From NCBI RefSeq assembly GCF_900111155.1, contig NZ_FOGG01000010.1, positions 110,821-174,820 of the forward strand: 64,000 nucleotides of DNA, given 5' to 3'. Within the stretch, counting starts at the first letter, position 1. Each line of letters begins with the position of its first letter. This DNA is from Pedobacter rhizosphaerae. Its GTDB lineage: Bacteria; Bacteroidota; Bacteroidia; Sphingobacteriales; Sphingobacteriaceae. Of this stretch, positions 50,430-60,546 are shown in pieces. Below the pieces are notes generated by a model. It did not search any database. It was not told where the DNA came from and was given only the letters and a program-made list of their open reading frames with translations. The position numbers and the translations under genes are program-made.

Positions 50430-53400
50430 TTAAAAAGTAACATTCAAGCCCAAAGAATACTGACGAAGCGTCGGATATCCAACACCAGCACCGATTTCCG
50501 GATCAAGGCCGGGATAATTAGTGATGGTAAATAGATTCTCCCCAGATACATAAAGCCTCGCTCTGCTAATGGCGGCCTTTTTAGAAATTCGCTCTGGGAT
50601 GGTATAACCTATCTGCAAGTTTTTCAATTTAAGATATGATGCATTGTACAGATAAAAATCACTGGCTACAGCTGCATTCTGAGCATCCGTAGTATTCTTT
50701 AAACGTGGATAATGTGCAGTGATGTTGTTGGCCGGATCACTTGGATTTGCATCATTATAATAGTAGTGATCATTTGCAATCAAAGTGCTGACTGCGTTAC
50801 CTAACGATACGATTGAATTGTTATAGCCTGTTGCATTCCAATAGTACCACATACCCGCACTACCCGACCACAGCATCGATAAATCGATATTTTTATAAGA
50901 AAAGTTAAGGTTTAATCCGAAGTTATAGCGTGGCGTGGTTGATTTATTCATGAACTGGGCATCAGAAGCATTCCCGTAAAGGCCGTCGCCATTATTGTCT
51001 GCATAAATTAAATCGCCATAATAGGTTTTGGTTTTACCAACGCCTGCAGTAGGCTGGAAAGAATATCCTGCAGCAATCATGGCATTTAACCAATCCATAT
51101 CTTGTGGTGTACGGATCATCCCGTCCTTAGGTCCACCGTTCACATTCACTTTTCCATCGGTAAAGTAGTTACCATCACCTTTGTACACGGTTTGAAGATA
51201 GTGCTCATTAATCTCGTGGCCTTCTAAAATTCTATTGGCACCTCCACTAGAAACCAGTCCTAAGTTCGTTGTATAAACCCTATTCCCTAAAGCATCTGTA
51301 GTATAGCCTTGTTGTAGCGTACCTTTATATTTGGTTACCCTGTTGAAGTTGTAAGCAAAATTTCCAGATACGCCATATTTAAACTCACCCACTTTTCCAT
51401 TGTAGCCTAGTGTTAGTTCAATACCCTTGTTAGAAACCTCCGCAATATTTTGTGTTGCCGCAGCAGCTGTTCCTGTGCTTAGCGGAATAGTCGGTGTAAA
51501 TAAGATTCCATCTGTATATTTACGATAAAGGTCTATTTCAAAGGTTAAGGCACCTCTAAATAAGTTTCCATCTAATCCTAAATTGGTAGTAGTGGTGCTT
51601 TCCCACATCAAATTGGTATTACCAAAACGGCCAATGATTAAGCCTGATGATTGAGTGCCGTTATAGGAATAATTGGTTCCGCTATACAGGGCCTGATAAT
51701 CATAAACTCTTGATCCATCTGAAGCGCTCATTACGTTATTACCCGTTTTACCCCACGATGCACGCAGTTTTAAATTGCCCACATAGTTATTAATCCCCTT
51801 CATAAAAGGTTCTTCAGAGATTCTCCAACCCGCAGAAAATGCTGGAAAAAAGCCCCAGCGTGTTTCCGGTGCAAATTTAGACGAACCATCATACCTAAAT
51901 ACCCCTTCTAAGAGGTAACGGCTTTTATAAGCATAATTCAGTCTTCCAAAATAAGAACGGATAGCATAATCGTACTCGTCGCCAGAGGCAGACGTTAAAA
52001 GCGTTGCAGAATTAAGTGTTGTAAAGGCTTCATCAATCAAGCCCTTTTTACTTGCACCAAAGTTATAGTAGTTGTAATAGTTTTGATTATAACCCGCCAA
52101 TATGCCAATATCATGAACCTTAGCCAGTGTGGTTTTATAATTAAGAATGTTATCAATGGTATAAGAATAATTTTTATTGAAGCCATAATTCGTACTCAAT
52201 TGATCTGGCGTTGTAGCCGGACTTTTTAGCGTATTAGAGGCGAAGTTCCATCTTTCATAGGTAATCGCATGACTATTAGATTCTTCTTGACGAGACTGAT
52301 AATTGAACCGGGTTTCGAAATTTAAACCTTTTAAGATATCTATCTTTGCAAAAACTGTTGTATTTAAACGGGTTTCATTATCACTACCTCCAGTACTGTA
52401 TAAATATTGCGAAATGTTGTTAGCAGTAGAAGATTCTTCTGCAGCAGCAGGAAAACCATATTTACCCTGATACACCGGGTAAACTCCAGGAGTGGTTTGA
52501 CGCAGGAAGTTAAAGGCATTATCTGTACTGGCGAGGCCAAAGGTTTGGTAAGAAGCAAAAGTCTGCGTGCCCACCGTTATAAACTTAGTTACCTTAGATT
52601 GTAAGTTTACCCTCAGGTTATACTTATCTGATCCTGTATTGGCCATAGTACCGGGGTTATTCAGGTAAAAGGCAGATAAAAGATATTGTGTATTTTCTGA
52701 TCCACCGTTTAAGGAAAGGTTATGCTGTTGAAGCAGATTATTTTCAAAAATAGCCTTCCCCCAATCTGTGTTCGGGTACGCTACATAATTTGGAATGCCT
52801 TGTGCTGTTAAACCATCTGGATTTGCATTTGCGGCATTCCAAAGGGCTATAGTTGCATCAGTATAAATTGGATTTTGACCTAAGTTACGATATCCCTCAT
52901 TCACCAGGTTCATATGCGTAACATAATCGGTTACGAAGGTGGGCAGATTAGCAGGCTTGGCAATCGAAGTAAGTCCACTGTAGGTTACGTTGGTTTTACC
53001 TTTGTTACCTTTTTTAGTGGTGATTAAGATTACACCGTTTGCAGCTAATGAACCATAAATAGATGCTGCCGCAGCATCTTTCAATATCGAAATAGATTCT
53101 ACATCATTCGGATTTACCGCATCCATGCTCCCCACAATTCCATCCACTACCACTAATGCATTGTTACTGTTCAAAGTTCCTGTACCCCGAATTCGGATCG
53201 TTGCTCCGTCTGCTCCAGGCTTACCAGAAGACTGCCTAACAAACACGCCTGAGCTCAATCCGCCTAATGAGGAAGAAAGATTGGTTACCGGTCTGTTTTC
53301 TAAAGATTTGGCATCTATGGTAGCTACTGAACCAATTACGTTCACCTTTTTCTGCACACCATACCCTACCACAACAACATCATTCAGGCTATTATCAGAT

Positions 53401-53747
53401 TCTTTCAATACAACATTCAAATTTGCAGCAGATCCGGCAGCTACTTCTTTGGTATCATAACCGATGAAAGTAAATACCAGGATACTTTGAGCGGTAGGCA
53501 CACTGATGGAGAACTTTCCACTACCATCTGTCATAACTGCCGCACTACCACCTTTGAGTTTTACACTCACGCCCGGCAAAAATCCGCCCTGGGCATCTTT
53601 TACTGTACCTACTACTTTAATCGATTGAGCAAAGGCAGGAGATAAAGCAATACTAAATAAAAAAATAAGAGCAAGTAATTTGACAGGAAATCGATTAAAA
53701 CACGATCTCAACTGTTTAAACGTGGGATGATCATAGCGTTTATCCAT
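50430..53747 (-). CDS. SusC-like TonB-dependent transporter (pair 3)
   Basis: An 1105-residue transporter. A cytoplasmic N-terminal extension (MDKRYDHPTFKQLRSCFNRF) precedes a signal peptide ending SPAFAQ. A carboxypeptidase-regulatory-like domain (about 45-115), the SusC signature DVVVVGYGVQKKVNVIG and the barrel follow. It lies next to an HTCS and carries tandem AGGGGT repeats upstream, which suggests control by that regulator. A decayed copy of its N-terminal leader lies at 54896-55051. With the kdu and fuc operons it forms a glycan-use locus, probably for a uronate-containing polysaccharide. Confidence 0.93.
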   Translation of the reverse strand: MDKRYDHPTFKQLRSCFNRFPVKLLALIFLFSIALSPAFAQSIKVVGTVKDAQGGFLPGVSVKLKGGSAAVMTDGSGKFSISVPTAQSILVFTFIGYDTKEVAAGSAANLNVVLKESDNSLNDVVVVGYGVQKKVNVIGSVATIDAKSLENRPVTNLSSSLGGLSSGVFVRQSSGKPGADGATIRIRGTGTLNSNNALVVVDGIVGSMDAVNPNDVESISILKDAAAASIYGSLAANGVILITTKKGNKGKTNVTYSGLTSIAKPANLPTFVTDYVTHMNLVNEGYRNLGQNPIYTDATIALWNAANANPDGLTAQGIPNYVAYPNTDWGKAIFENNLLQQHNLSLNGGSENTQYLLSAFYLNNPGTMANTGSDKYNLRVNLQSKVTKFITVGTQTFASYQTFGLASTDNAFNFLRQTTPGVYPVYQGKYGFPAAAEESSTANNISQYLYSTGGSDNETRLNTTVFAKIDILKGLNFETRFNYQSRQEESNSHAITYERWNFASNTLKSPATTPDQLSTNYGFNKNYSYTIDNILNYKTTLAKVHDIGILAGYNQNYYNYYNFGASKKGLIDEAFTTLNSATLLTSASGDEYDYAIRSYFGRLNYAYKSRYLLEGVFRYDGSSKFAPETRWGFFPAFSAGWRISEEPFMKGINNYVGNLKLRASWGKTGNNVMSASDGSRVYDYQALYSGTNYSYNGTQSSGLIIGRFGNTNLMWESTTTTNLGLDGNLFRGALTFEIDLYRKYTDGILFTPTIPLSTGTAAAATQNIAEVSNKGIELTLGYNGKVGEFKYGVSGNFAYNFNRVTKYKGTLQQGYTTDALGNRVYTTNLGLVSSGGANRILEGHEINEHYLQTVYKGDGNYFTDGKVNVNGGPKDGMIRTPQDMDWLNAMIAAGYSFQPTAGVGKTKTYYGDLIYADNNGDGLYGNASDAQFMNKSTTPRYNFGLNLNFSYKNIDLSMLWSGSAGMWYYWNATGYNNSIVSLGNAVSTLIANDHYYYNDANPSDPANNITAHYPRLKNTTDAQNAAVASDFYLYNASYLKLKNLQIGYTIPERISKKAAISRARLYVSGENLFTITNYPGLDPEIGAGVGYPTLRQYSLGLNVTF

Positions 53748-53888
53748 GTTATTAGTTAGTTATGTTGGGTTTATAAAGTTTCGGAGAAACAAAAAAATCG
53801 CAACGATTATTTGGATTATGAAGGCTCTTTCTGGGAGGGCCTCCTCTATTTGGTTAAGTCCAAAAATCCTATTTCGGTAGAAATGAAC

Positions 53889-53928
53889 AGGGGTGGAATC
53901 CTTAAAGAATAGGGGTGGAATCCTTAAA
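53889..53928 (-). promoter_or_regulatory. Tandem direct repeat: probable HTCS binding site of susC
   Basis: AGGGGTGGAATCCTTAAA occurs twice, at 53889-53906 and 53911-53928, exactly 22 nt apart (two helical turns). It lies about 142-181 nt upstream of the susC start, in gene orientation TTTAAGGATTCCACCCCT. Two half-sites on one face of the helix fit a dimeric AraC-type domain of the HTCS. A matching pair lies at 55230-55266. Confidence 0.7.
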
Positions 53929-54012
53929 AAAAGAAGCTCGATAATGTTTCCACTACCCAGCTCCATTAACTATTTTACTTTAAAAACCAAACGCACTTAA
54001 TTAAGCGGGCAT

Positions 54013-54802
54013 TTATTTAAAATTCCCAATCACATTCAATACGCCTCTTACTAAAGGTTTCTGATCACCTTTATCAATAATATAAACATAGGCTCCATCA
54101 GTTAAAGGTGCACCATTATAGTTCGCTCCCCAACTGTTATCATAGCCCTGTTTACTATAAATTAACTGACCATTGATAGAAAACACCTTCACCGAATTGT
54201 TTTTATAATTACCAATGTTTTTGATTAACCAGGTATCATTTCGGCCGTCGCCATTTGGCGTAACTAACTTGGCCGGAAAAATATCTGTTTCATTCGCCAA
54301 CTTCACTTCTTCTGCTGTTTTCATCTCGGCTAGAGTTTTCTGTAACCGAGATTTTAGGGCATTCATATCTGTCTTGGCGGCCATTATTGCACTACTTTCT
54401 CCTGTTTCGTCAATATAATATTCAATTACAGGACGAAGACTAGCTGTAGTGGCCGACCTACTGGAGATCGAAGTATAGTTGTTAGTTACATTTACCAGTT
54501 TCAGACTTAGTAATTTATCCGGAGAGATATTTTTAAGTTCATTAGAAATATCAAAATAAACGAATCCTGTGGCAGCAGGTGCAGTGATGGTGGTTAAGAG
54601 ATTGTCAGCCGTAGGTTTGTTGCTCCAGGTAACTCCTGTTTCTGTCCAGGTGTTATTCTTTACCTTGTAAAGTTGCCACTGCGTGCTAAGGTTAGACAGT
54701 GCATTCAATTTTACCTTACCTCCTACTACATGGTATCAAAAATTGTTTGACTGAAAGCCATCTGGCTGATCAGGATCATACAAAAAATAAAAGCTTTTTC
54801 AT
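54013..54802 (-). pseudogene. Decayed secreted protein with DNRLRE-like and T9SS C-terminal sorting domains
   Basis: The start at 54802 reads MKKLLFFV and then stops. One extra T in the T-run would restore a signal peptide ending AFSQ followed by TIFDTM, but two stops (TAGTAG) follow. The remaining frame (VVGGKVKLNALSNL onward) lacks the front of its domain, so part of the gene is deleted. The rest is a C-terminal half of a DNRLRE-like beta domain (WTETGVTWSNKPTA) and a final T9SS type-B/gliding-motility sorting domain (TPNGDGRNDTWLI, then FSINGQLIYSKQGYDNSWGA). Intact, it would have been an exported surface protein. Confidence 0.8.
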
Positions 54803-54895
54803 AAAATGGTTTGTTTGATTTAATAAAAATCAGCTTCAGTTATCTTTTCCGTTTAATTATAGAAAGTGACAATTTTTGGACAGCATTCTTTTAAG

Positions 54896-55051
54896 CTACC
54901 TACACTGGGGCTTTTGAACTTTACCCGATCGGATAAAATTTTTGAGCTGAACTCCATTGAGCAGCATAAAGAAAACATACAGTTGATCAGGAAATCGGTT
55001 AAGAAATGATCTCAACTGTTGAGGGATAACAGGGTGGTAAAGTCTATCCAT
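54896..55051 (-). pseudogene. Decayed second susC leader
   Basis: A 51-codon frame begins MDRLYHPVIPQQLRSFLNRF and closely matches the intact susC start MDKRYDHPTFKQLRSCFNRF (50430-53747). After about 30 residues the similarity ends and a stop follows. It is read as the fragment of a paralogous SusC gene with its body lost, lying between the T9SS pseudogene and the HTCS gene. Confidence 0.7.
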
Positions 55052-55229
55052 TTTAATTTGGTTAAGGTTGTCATTGTTTAAATTATTTTGAACAAATCCA
55101 ACTCAAAAGCCTCCTGTTTTTCTTGAGGAGAAAGCTGTTTCAAACACAAACTACGACATGCAAAACACTGCAAAACAATGATTTATATATTTTATCAAAT
55201 CAAATACGACGACGAAAGCACTTTCAAAT

Positions 55230-55266
55230 AGGGTAAAATCCTTAATTTGATAGGGGTAAAATCTAA
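55230..55266 (-). promoter_or_regulatory. Tandem repeat similar to the susC operator
   Basis: AGGGTAAAATCCTTAA and AGGGGTAAAATCTAAAA lie 23 nt apart and share AGGGGTnnAATCCTTAA with the repeats at 53889-53928. They are 179 nt upstream of the decayed susC leader and 133 nt upstream of the HTCS start. They may be the old operator of the lost susC, an autoregulatory site of the HTCS, or both. Confidence 0.6.
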
Positions 55267-55398
55267 AAACATGAATTATCTCCCACTTAGCTAATGAACA
55301 CACCAAGAAGGAACTCATGGTGTATTCCAATTTTAATAATAGAAATAATTGTACTTTTAGCCTGTTAAACCCCAAGCAAAATCCCTATTTGTTTTAAC

Positions 55399-58300
55399 AT
55401 GAAAATTTTCATTCTGCTGATTCTTTCATTCACGGCTTCATTGGTTCGGGCACAGGATGAATATGGATTTAAACACCTCAGTGTAGAAGATGGATTATCT
55501 CAGAGTTCTGTACTCTCTATCGCCCAGGATTTAAAAGGTTTTATCTGGATGGGAACTCGTTTTGGGCTAAACAAATACGATTCGCAGACCTTTAAAATTT
55601 ATAAACATGAGGCAAACAACCCCAGGAGTTTAAGTGGTTCTGAATATATATCCTCTATCCTATCAGCCAAAGATGGCTCTCTATGGATTGGAACGCCTCA
55701 TGGTTTAAACAAATACAATGAGGCGGAGGATAATTTCGACAGGCTGCTGCAAGACAATGATAATCCCCTTTCCCTTAGTAGCAGTGTAATCAATTGTATT
55801 TTTCAGGATAGTAGAAAAAGAATTTGGGTTGGTACGGGAAATGGATTAAACCTAATTACTGATCAAAAAAAATACAGTTTCAGGCACTATCTCTTCCACC
55901 CTAAACGCAATGAAAAAATTTATGCGCTCACGGAAGACCATAACGGAACCATTTGGATCAGCTCATCAAGCGGTTTAATGAACATGAAGATTGTGAATGG
56001 AAAAACACAATTTAAGTATTTTAAAAACTTTAGTGATGCCATAAACAAGGCGATAGATAATCACATTACCAGCTTTGCAGAAGATAAGGATCACAACCTG
56101 TGGATTGGAACCAAACAAACGGGACTAAACAAGCTAAACTTAAAAACCGGTGAACTCACTTCATACACCTATTCCAGCATCAATACCAACGGCATTAGCA
56201 GCAATAATATCAGAAAAATTATTATTGATTTACAAGGAAGACTATGGATAGGCACGCTCCATGGCATTAATATATATAACCCTAAAAGCCAAAGCTTTAG
56301 CAGTGTCCAAAACGAACCCGGCAACCCTACAAGCCTAAGTCAGAACTCTGTTTACGACATTTTGCAAGATCGGCAGGGCATCATCTGGATTGGCACTTAT
56401 TATGGGGGCGTAAACCTGATTTATCCCAATAACACTCCTTTTAAAGTTTATACCAGCGCTAAAACCAGAAGCGGATTAAGTAACAACGTGGTCAGTGCTA
56501 TAACCGAAGACAACAATCACAATCTCTGGATAGGTACCGAAGGCGAAGGATTGAACTATTACGATCGGAAAACCAATCTTTACACGCATTATAAATACAA
56601 TCCCAATAACAGCAGCAGCTTAAGCTCTAACCTGGTAAAATCTATTATAAAAGATAGAAAAAACAGGATCTGGGTTGGAACACATTTAGGTGGATTAAAT
56701 CTTTTTCAACCTGCTACCAACACTTTTATTCGCTATACCAGCAAGAAAAATGATATCTCTTCCATTAGTAATGATGAAATTACTGCCATTTTTGAAGACA
56801 GTAAGGGTCGGTTTTGGGTAGGCACGAATAACGGATTAAACAGTTTTGACACCAGCACAGGCAAGTTTATCCGCAATAGAATTAATGGTTTATCAGATGC
56901 AGTGGTATATATTTTTGAAGATTCTAAAAAGGATCTCTGGGTAGCAACCCACTCAGGCTTATACCAGCTTAAAGAAAATGCCACGCGATTTACCCACCGC
57001 AGGGCTGATCAGCCTAATATCTTACCCTATAATAATGTTAGCAGCATTGCCGAAGATAAAAAAGGAAACCTCTGGATCGGAACCTTTCGCAATGGTCTTT
57101 TCAAACTCAACGCCAATAACCACCATTACACCCTAATTGATCAAAAAGCAGGATTGCCGAGCAACAATATTGTAGGCATACTGGAAGATGAACAGCAGAT
57201 TTTATGGGTAAGTACCGATAATGGACTCTGTAAATACGACCCGGTAAAACGATCATTCAGATCTTATAATGTAAAAGATGGTCTGCCAGGAAATGAATTC
57301 AATTATAAATCGCTACTTAAAGATTCGAAAGGAGAACTTTTCTTTGGTGGATTAAATGGAATGATCAGCTTTTTTCCATCACAAATCAAAGAGAATAAAA
57401 CTGTAGCCAAAGCTATTTTCACGGGTTTAAGATTGTTTAACAAACCGGTACAAATAGCTGAAGAAAATAGTCCGCTACAACAGAATCTAAGTGTTTCACC
57501 TTCGCTCACCCTTAAATCTGCACAAAATGTTTTTTCCATAGATTTTACCCTTTTAAATTTTATCAAATCGGATAAAAATAGATACGCTTATAAACTGGTC
57601 GGGTTTGAAAATAATTGGAACTATGTTGATGTCCCCTCTGCCAGTTACACCAACCTCTCTCCAGGCAATTATAAGTTATTGGTTAAAGGCAGCAATAATG
57701 ATGGATTGTGGGCTGAGGAGGCAAGTGTTTTAAAAATAAAAGTACTTCCTCCTTTTTACAGAACCTGGTGGGCCTATCTTTTTTATCTCCTTATAACGGT
57801 TGCTGTTTTAGTGCTTGTGCTTCGATATCTGCTCGTAAAAGCTCTCTTAACAAAGGAAAAAGAAGTAAATGAATATAAGCTCGAGTTCTTTACCAACATT
57901 TCGCACGAAATTAAAACACCTTTAACCCTCATTACCGGGCCATTAGAGAGGATGATCAGCGATGCGCACGACGATCCGGCGCTTCACCGCAGCCTGCAAC
58001 CCATAAAGAATAATGCCGACAGGTTAATGAACCTGGTAAATGAGTTGCTTGATTTCAGGAAAACCGAAAGCGGAAAAATGAACTTACAGGTAAGTCCGGG
58101 TAACCTGGTTCAGTTTTGCAGGGAAATATATCTGGCCTTCCAAAACATGGCCATTAATAAACATATTCAATACAACTTTTATAGTGAGGTAGAAGATACA
58201 ACCATTTATTTTGATAAGGTACAACTCGAAAAGGTCATGTTTAACCTCCTTTCCAATGCCTTTAAGTTTACACCGGATCATGGTGAAATTAGTATTAAGA

Positions 58301-59436
58301 TTAATGCGCATGAAACGATGGTAGATGTTTCGGTAAGTAATACCGGAAAAGGCATTCCATTGGAAGATCAGAGCAACCTGTTCAACAGCTTTTATCAATC
58401 CAGGTCGCATACTAACATCGGAACCGGATTAGGCTTGTCACTTTCTAAAAGTATCATTACGCTTCATCATGGAAAAATAGATTTTACCAGTATCCCTGAA
58501 ACTATTGATGCGCCGGGAATTACCTGCTTTACCTTTCAATTGAAAAAAGGAAAAGACCATTTTAAATCTGTTGATTTTATAAAGGACTACATCTATTATG
58601 ATGATGCTTCAAACTATAATATTAAACCTGTTTCAAACCTGGATATCAACACTGAGACAGTACAACAAAGCACAGCTCAACCCCAAAAAAGATATCAGAT
58701 TCTCCTGGTAGAAGACAATGCTGAGGTACGTCACTTTGTTAAAAATTCATTAATAGATGAGTTTGATATTCAGGAAGCCCAGGATGGGTTAAAAGGTTTA
58801 GATGCTGCTTTTGAACAGATTCCGGATTTAATTTTAAGCGATGTAATGATGCCCAATATGGATGGGCTGGAGCTTTGCCGCAGGTTAAAAACAGACGAAA
58901 GGACCAGCCACATTCCGGTAGTTCTACTTACTGCCAGATCGGCCTATGTACATCAGATTAATGGCCTGGAACAGGGGGCAGATGCTTATATCATGAAGCC
59001 TTTTAACCTACAGGTTTTGAAACTTAACATCCAGAATCTGTTGCAGGCGAGAGAAACCCTGAAGCAAAAATTCTCTCAAGTAGTGACATTAGAACCTAAA
59101 AACCTGATCATTAACCAAACCGATCAGAAGTTTTTAAATAAAATTATTCAGATTATCGAAGATCGAATTAACGATACAGAATTTGACGTACCCACATTGG
59201 CTACAGAAATTGGCATGAGCCAGCCTGTATTGTATAAAAAAATTAGGGCCCTTACCGATCTTTCTGTAAACGATTTCATTAAATCTATCCGGTTGAAAAA
59301 GGCCGCCCAGCTCTTGGGCAGCATGAAAAATATTGCGGAGGTAGCCTATAGCGTAGGCTTTAATGATCGTAAATATTTCAGTTTAGAGTTTAAAAAATAC
59401 TTCGGGAAAAGCCCAACAGAATATATCCAGCAATAA
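55399..59436 (+). CDS. Hybrid two-component system regulator (HTCS)
   Basis: A 1345-residue one-protein sensor and regulator. A signal peptide ends VRAQ (residue 19). A periplasmic propeller of Reg_prop repeats (WIGT/WVGT-type, about 30-690) and a Y_Y_Y domain (about 715-785) follow. A membrane segment lies at about 790-813 and HisKA with His at residue 836 (NISHEIKTP). The ATPase domain has N-box LLSNAFKF near 948 and GTGLGLSLS near 1008. A receiver domain has Asp at 1148 (SDVMMPNMDG), and an AraC helix-turn-helix ends the protein. All catalytic residues are intact. It senses a glycan fragment in the periplasm and regulates susC/D (pair 3), probably through the AGGGGT repeats. Confidence 0.95.
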   Translation: MKIFILLILSFTASLVRAQDEYGFKHLSVEDGLSQSSVLSIAQDLKGFIWMGTRFGLNKYDSQTFKIYKHEANNPRSLSGSEYISSILSAKDGSLWIGTPHGLNKYNEAEDNFDRLLQDNDNPLSLSSSVINCIFQDSRKRIWVGTGNGLNLITDQKKYSFRHYLFHPKRNEKIYALTEDHNGTIWISSSSGLMNMKIVNGKTQFKYFKNFSDAINKAIDNHITSFAEDKDHNLWIGTKQTGLNKLNLKTGELTSYTYSSINTNGISSNNIRKIIIDLQGRLWIGTLHGINIYNPKSQSFSSVQNEPGNPTSLSQNSVYDILQDRQGIIWIGTYYGGVNLIYPNNTPFKVYTSAKTRSGLSNNVVSAITEDNNHNLWIGTEGEGLNYYDRKTNLYTHYKYNPNNSSSLSSNLVKSIIKDRKNRIWVGTHLGGLNLFQPATNTFIRYTSKKNDISSISNDEITAIFEDSKGRFWVGTNNGLNSFDTSTGKFIRNRINGLSDAVVYIFEDSKKDLWVATHSGLYQLKENATRFTHRRADQPNILPYNNVSSIAEDKKGNLWIGTFRNGLFKLNANNHHYTLIDQKAGLPSNNIVGILEDEQQILWVSTDNGLCKYDPVKRSFRSYNVKDGLPGNEFNYKSLLKDSKGELFFGGLNGMISFFPSQIKENKTVAKAIFTGLRLFNKPVQIAEENSPLQQNLSVSPSLTLKSAQNVFSIDFTLLNFIKSDKNRYAYKLVGFENNWNYVDVPSASYTNLSPGNYKLLVKGSNNDGLWAEEASVLKIKVLPPFYRTWWAYLFYLLITVAVLVLVLRYLLVKALLTKEKEVNEYKLEFFTNISHEIKTPLTLITGPLERMISDAHDDPALHRSLQPIKNNADRLMNLVNELLDFRKTESGKMNLQVSPGNLVQFCREIYLAFQNMAINKHIQYNFYSEVEDTTIYFDKVQLEKVMFNLLSNAFKFTPDHGEISIKINAHETMVDVSVSNTGKGIPLEDQSNLFNSFYQSRSHTNIGTGLGLSLSKSIITLHHGKIDFTSIPETIDAPGITCFTFQLKKGKDHFKSVDFIKDYIYYDDASNYNIKPVSNLDINTETVQQSTAQPQKRYQILLVEDNAEVRHFVKNSLIDEFDIQEAQDGLKGLDAAFEQIPDLILSDVMMPNMDGLELCRRLKTDERTSHIPVVLLTARSAYVHQINGLEQGADAYIMKPFNLQVLKLNIQNLLQARETLKQKFSQVVTLEPKNLIINQTDQKFLNKIIQIIEDRINDTEFDVPTLATEIGMSQPVLYKKIRALTDLSVNDFIKSIRLKKAAQLLGSMKNIAEVAYSVGFNDRKYFSLEFKKYFGKSPTEYIQQ

Positions 59437-59531
59437 GTGGGCTCCTTTTAAAACAATTTCCGTTTAATATGCTTTTTATTGAAGGGCCGTCCATGCTCCA
59501 GTAAGGTCAGATCATCTCAAAGAGCCATAAA

Positions 59532-59975
59532 ATGAAAATACTAAAAGCATTACTCGCAGGCTTCGCCGGATCGGCAGCCTTAAACATACTCCACGAAACG
59601 GTTAGAAAATTTGATTCAGATGCCCCCAGGATAGACCTCTTAGGCGAAGAGGCCCTTAACCGTTCTTTAAACAGCCTTAATATCACTACGCCAAAAGGGC
59701 AAAACCTTTATTTGGCCACACTGGCTAGCGATTTCATCAGCAATGGTATCTACTACAGCGCCATCGGCTTTGCCGGAAGGAAAAATTTATACTTTAAGGC
59801 GGCTGTATCTGGATTAACGGCCGGTTTAGGGGCGATCAGTTTACCAGATAAAATTGGCCTTGACGATGACCCGGTAACCCATTGCAATAAAACCAAAGTC
59901 CTTACGGTGGCCTGGTATCTGGCTGGCAGCTTGGTTACAGCTATTGTATTTAGTAAATTAACTAAGAAAGCTTAG
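59532..59975 (+). CDS. Small glycine-rich membrane protein (147 aa), hypothetical
   Basis: Four hydrophobic stretches (about 4-20, 65-80, 88-104 and 124-140) with a conserved-looking MKILKALLAGFAGSAALNIL start suggest an integral membrane protein. No family is recognised with confidence. The gene follows the HTCS by 95 nt and precedes YjbQ by 25 nt on the same strand, so it may be cotranscribed with yjbQ. Confidence 0.6.
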   Translation: MKILKALLAGFAGSAALNILHETVRKFDSDAPRIDLLGEEALNRSLNSLNITTPKGQNLYLATLASDFISNGIYYSAIGFAGRKNLYFKAAVSGLTAGLGAISLPDKIGLDDDPVTHCNKTKVLTVAWYLAGSLVTAIVFSKLTKKA

Positions 59976-60000
59976 TTTTGCCCGATAGCATTTTATATTG

Positions 60001-60423
60001 ATGAAAATTTTCCAGCAAGTCCTCTCCCTTCGCGAAAGACGAAGAGGCTTCCATATCATTACCGAAGAAATTGAAAATATAATTCCCGAAATCGCACAGT
60101 TAAAGCTGGGATTGTGTCAGGTATTTATCCAGCATACATCAGCCTCTTTAACCATTAACGAAAATGCAGATCCTACAGTCAGAATCGATTTCGAAACCTT
60201 TTTCAACAAAAATGTTCCAGAAAATGATCCCGATTACGAACATGATTACGAAGGATCTGACGATATGCCGGCACACCTCAAATCTTCTTTGTTAGGCAGT
60301 TCAGTGAGCATTCCCATTCGAAATGGACGTTTGGCCTTGGGAACATGGCAAGGCATTTACCTTTGCGAACACCGCAATTATGGTGGCCAACGCAAATTAG
60401 TAGTTACAGTTTGGGGCGAATAG
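60001..60423 (+). CDS. yjbQ: YjbQ/UPF0047 family protein
   Basis: The 140-residue protein carries the UPF0047 signature: IQHTSASLTINENADPTV (residues 42-59) and the later GTWQGIYLCEHR with histidines in the same place. YjbQ has been linked to a thiamine-phosphate-synthase-like activity, but its cellular role is unclear. The ATG at 60001 is preferred over the TTG one codon earlier. It is in line with the small membrane gene upstream. Confidence 0.9.
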   Translation: MKIFQQVLSLRERRRGFHIITEEIENIIPEIAQLKLGLCQVFIQHTSASLTINENADPTVRIDFETFFNKNVPENDPDYEHDYEGSDDMPAHLKSSLLGSSVSIPIRNGRLALGTWQGIYLCEHRNYGGQRKLVVTVWGE

Positions 60424-60546
60424 AAACTGCCTGAGAATTGAAAATTCTTCATCCTTCCTGTACTACTTGTTAACCCTTTGTTCGAGAAAAACTACCCTTT
60501 GGCAACCTGTTCATTTCCTAATTCTTACCTATCATTATTTTCCTCT

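Larger units (their letters stand above)
54803..55398. other. 596-nt gap holding the susC remnant and regulatory repeats
   Basis: Apart from the decayed susC leader (54896-55051) and the tandem repeats at 55230-55266, nothing coding is seen. The HTCS promoter must lie in its right half. Confidence 0.6.

Noticed and set aside
53760..53966. 68-aa minus-strand frame upstream of susC
   Set aside because: It covers the tandem operator repeats and has no protein-like features.
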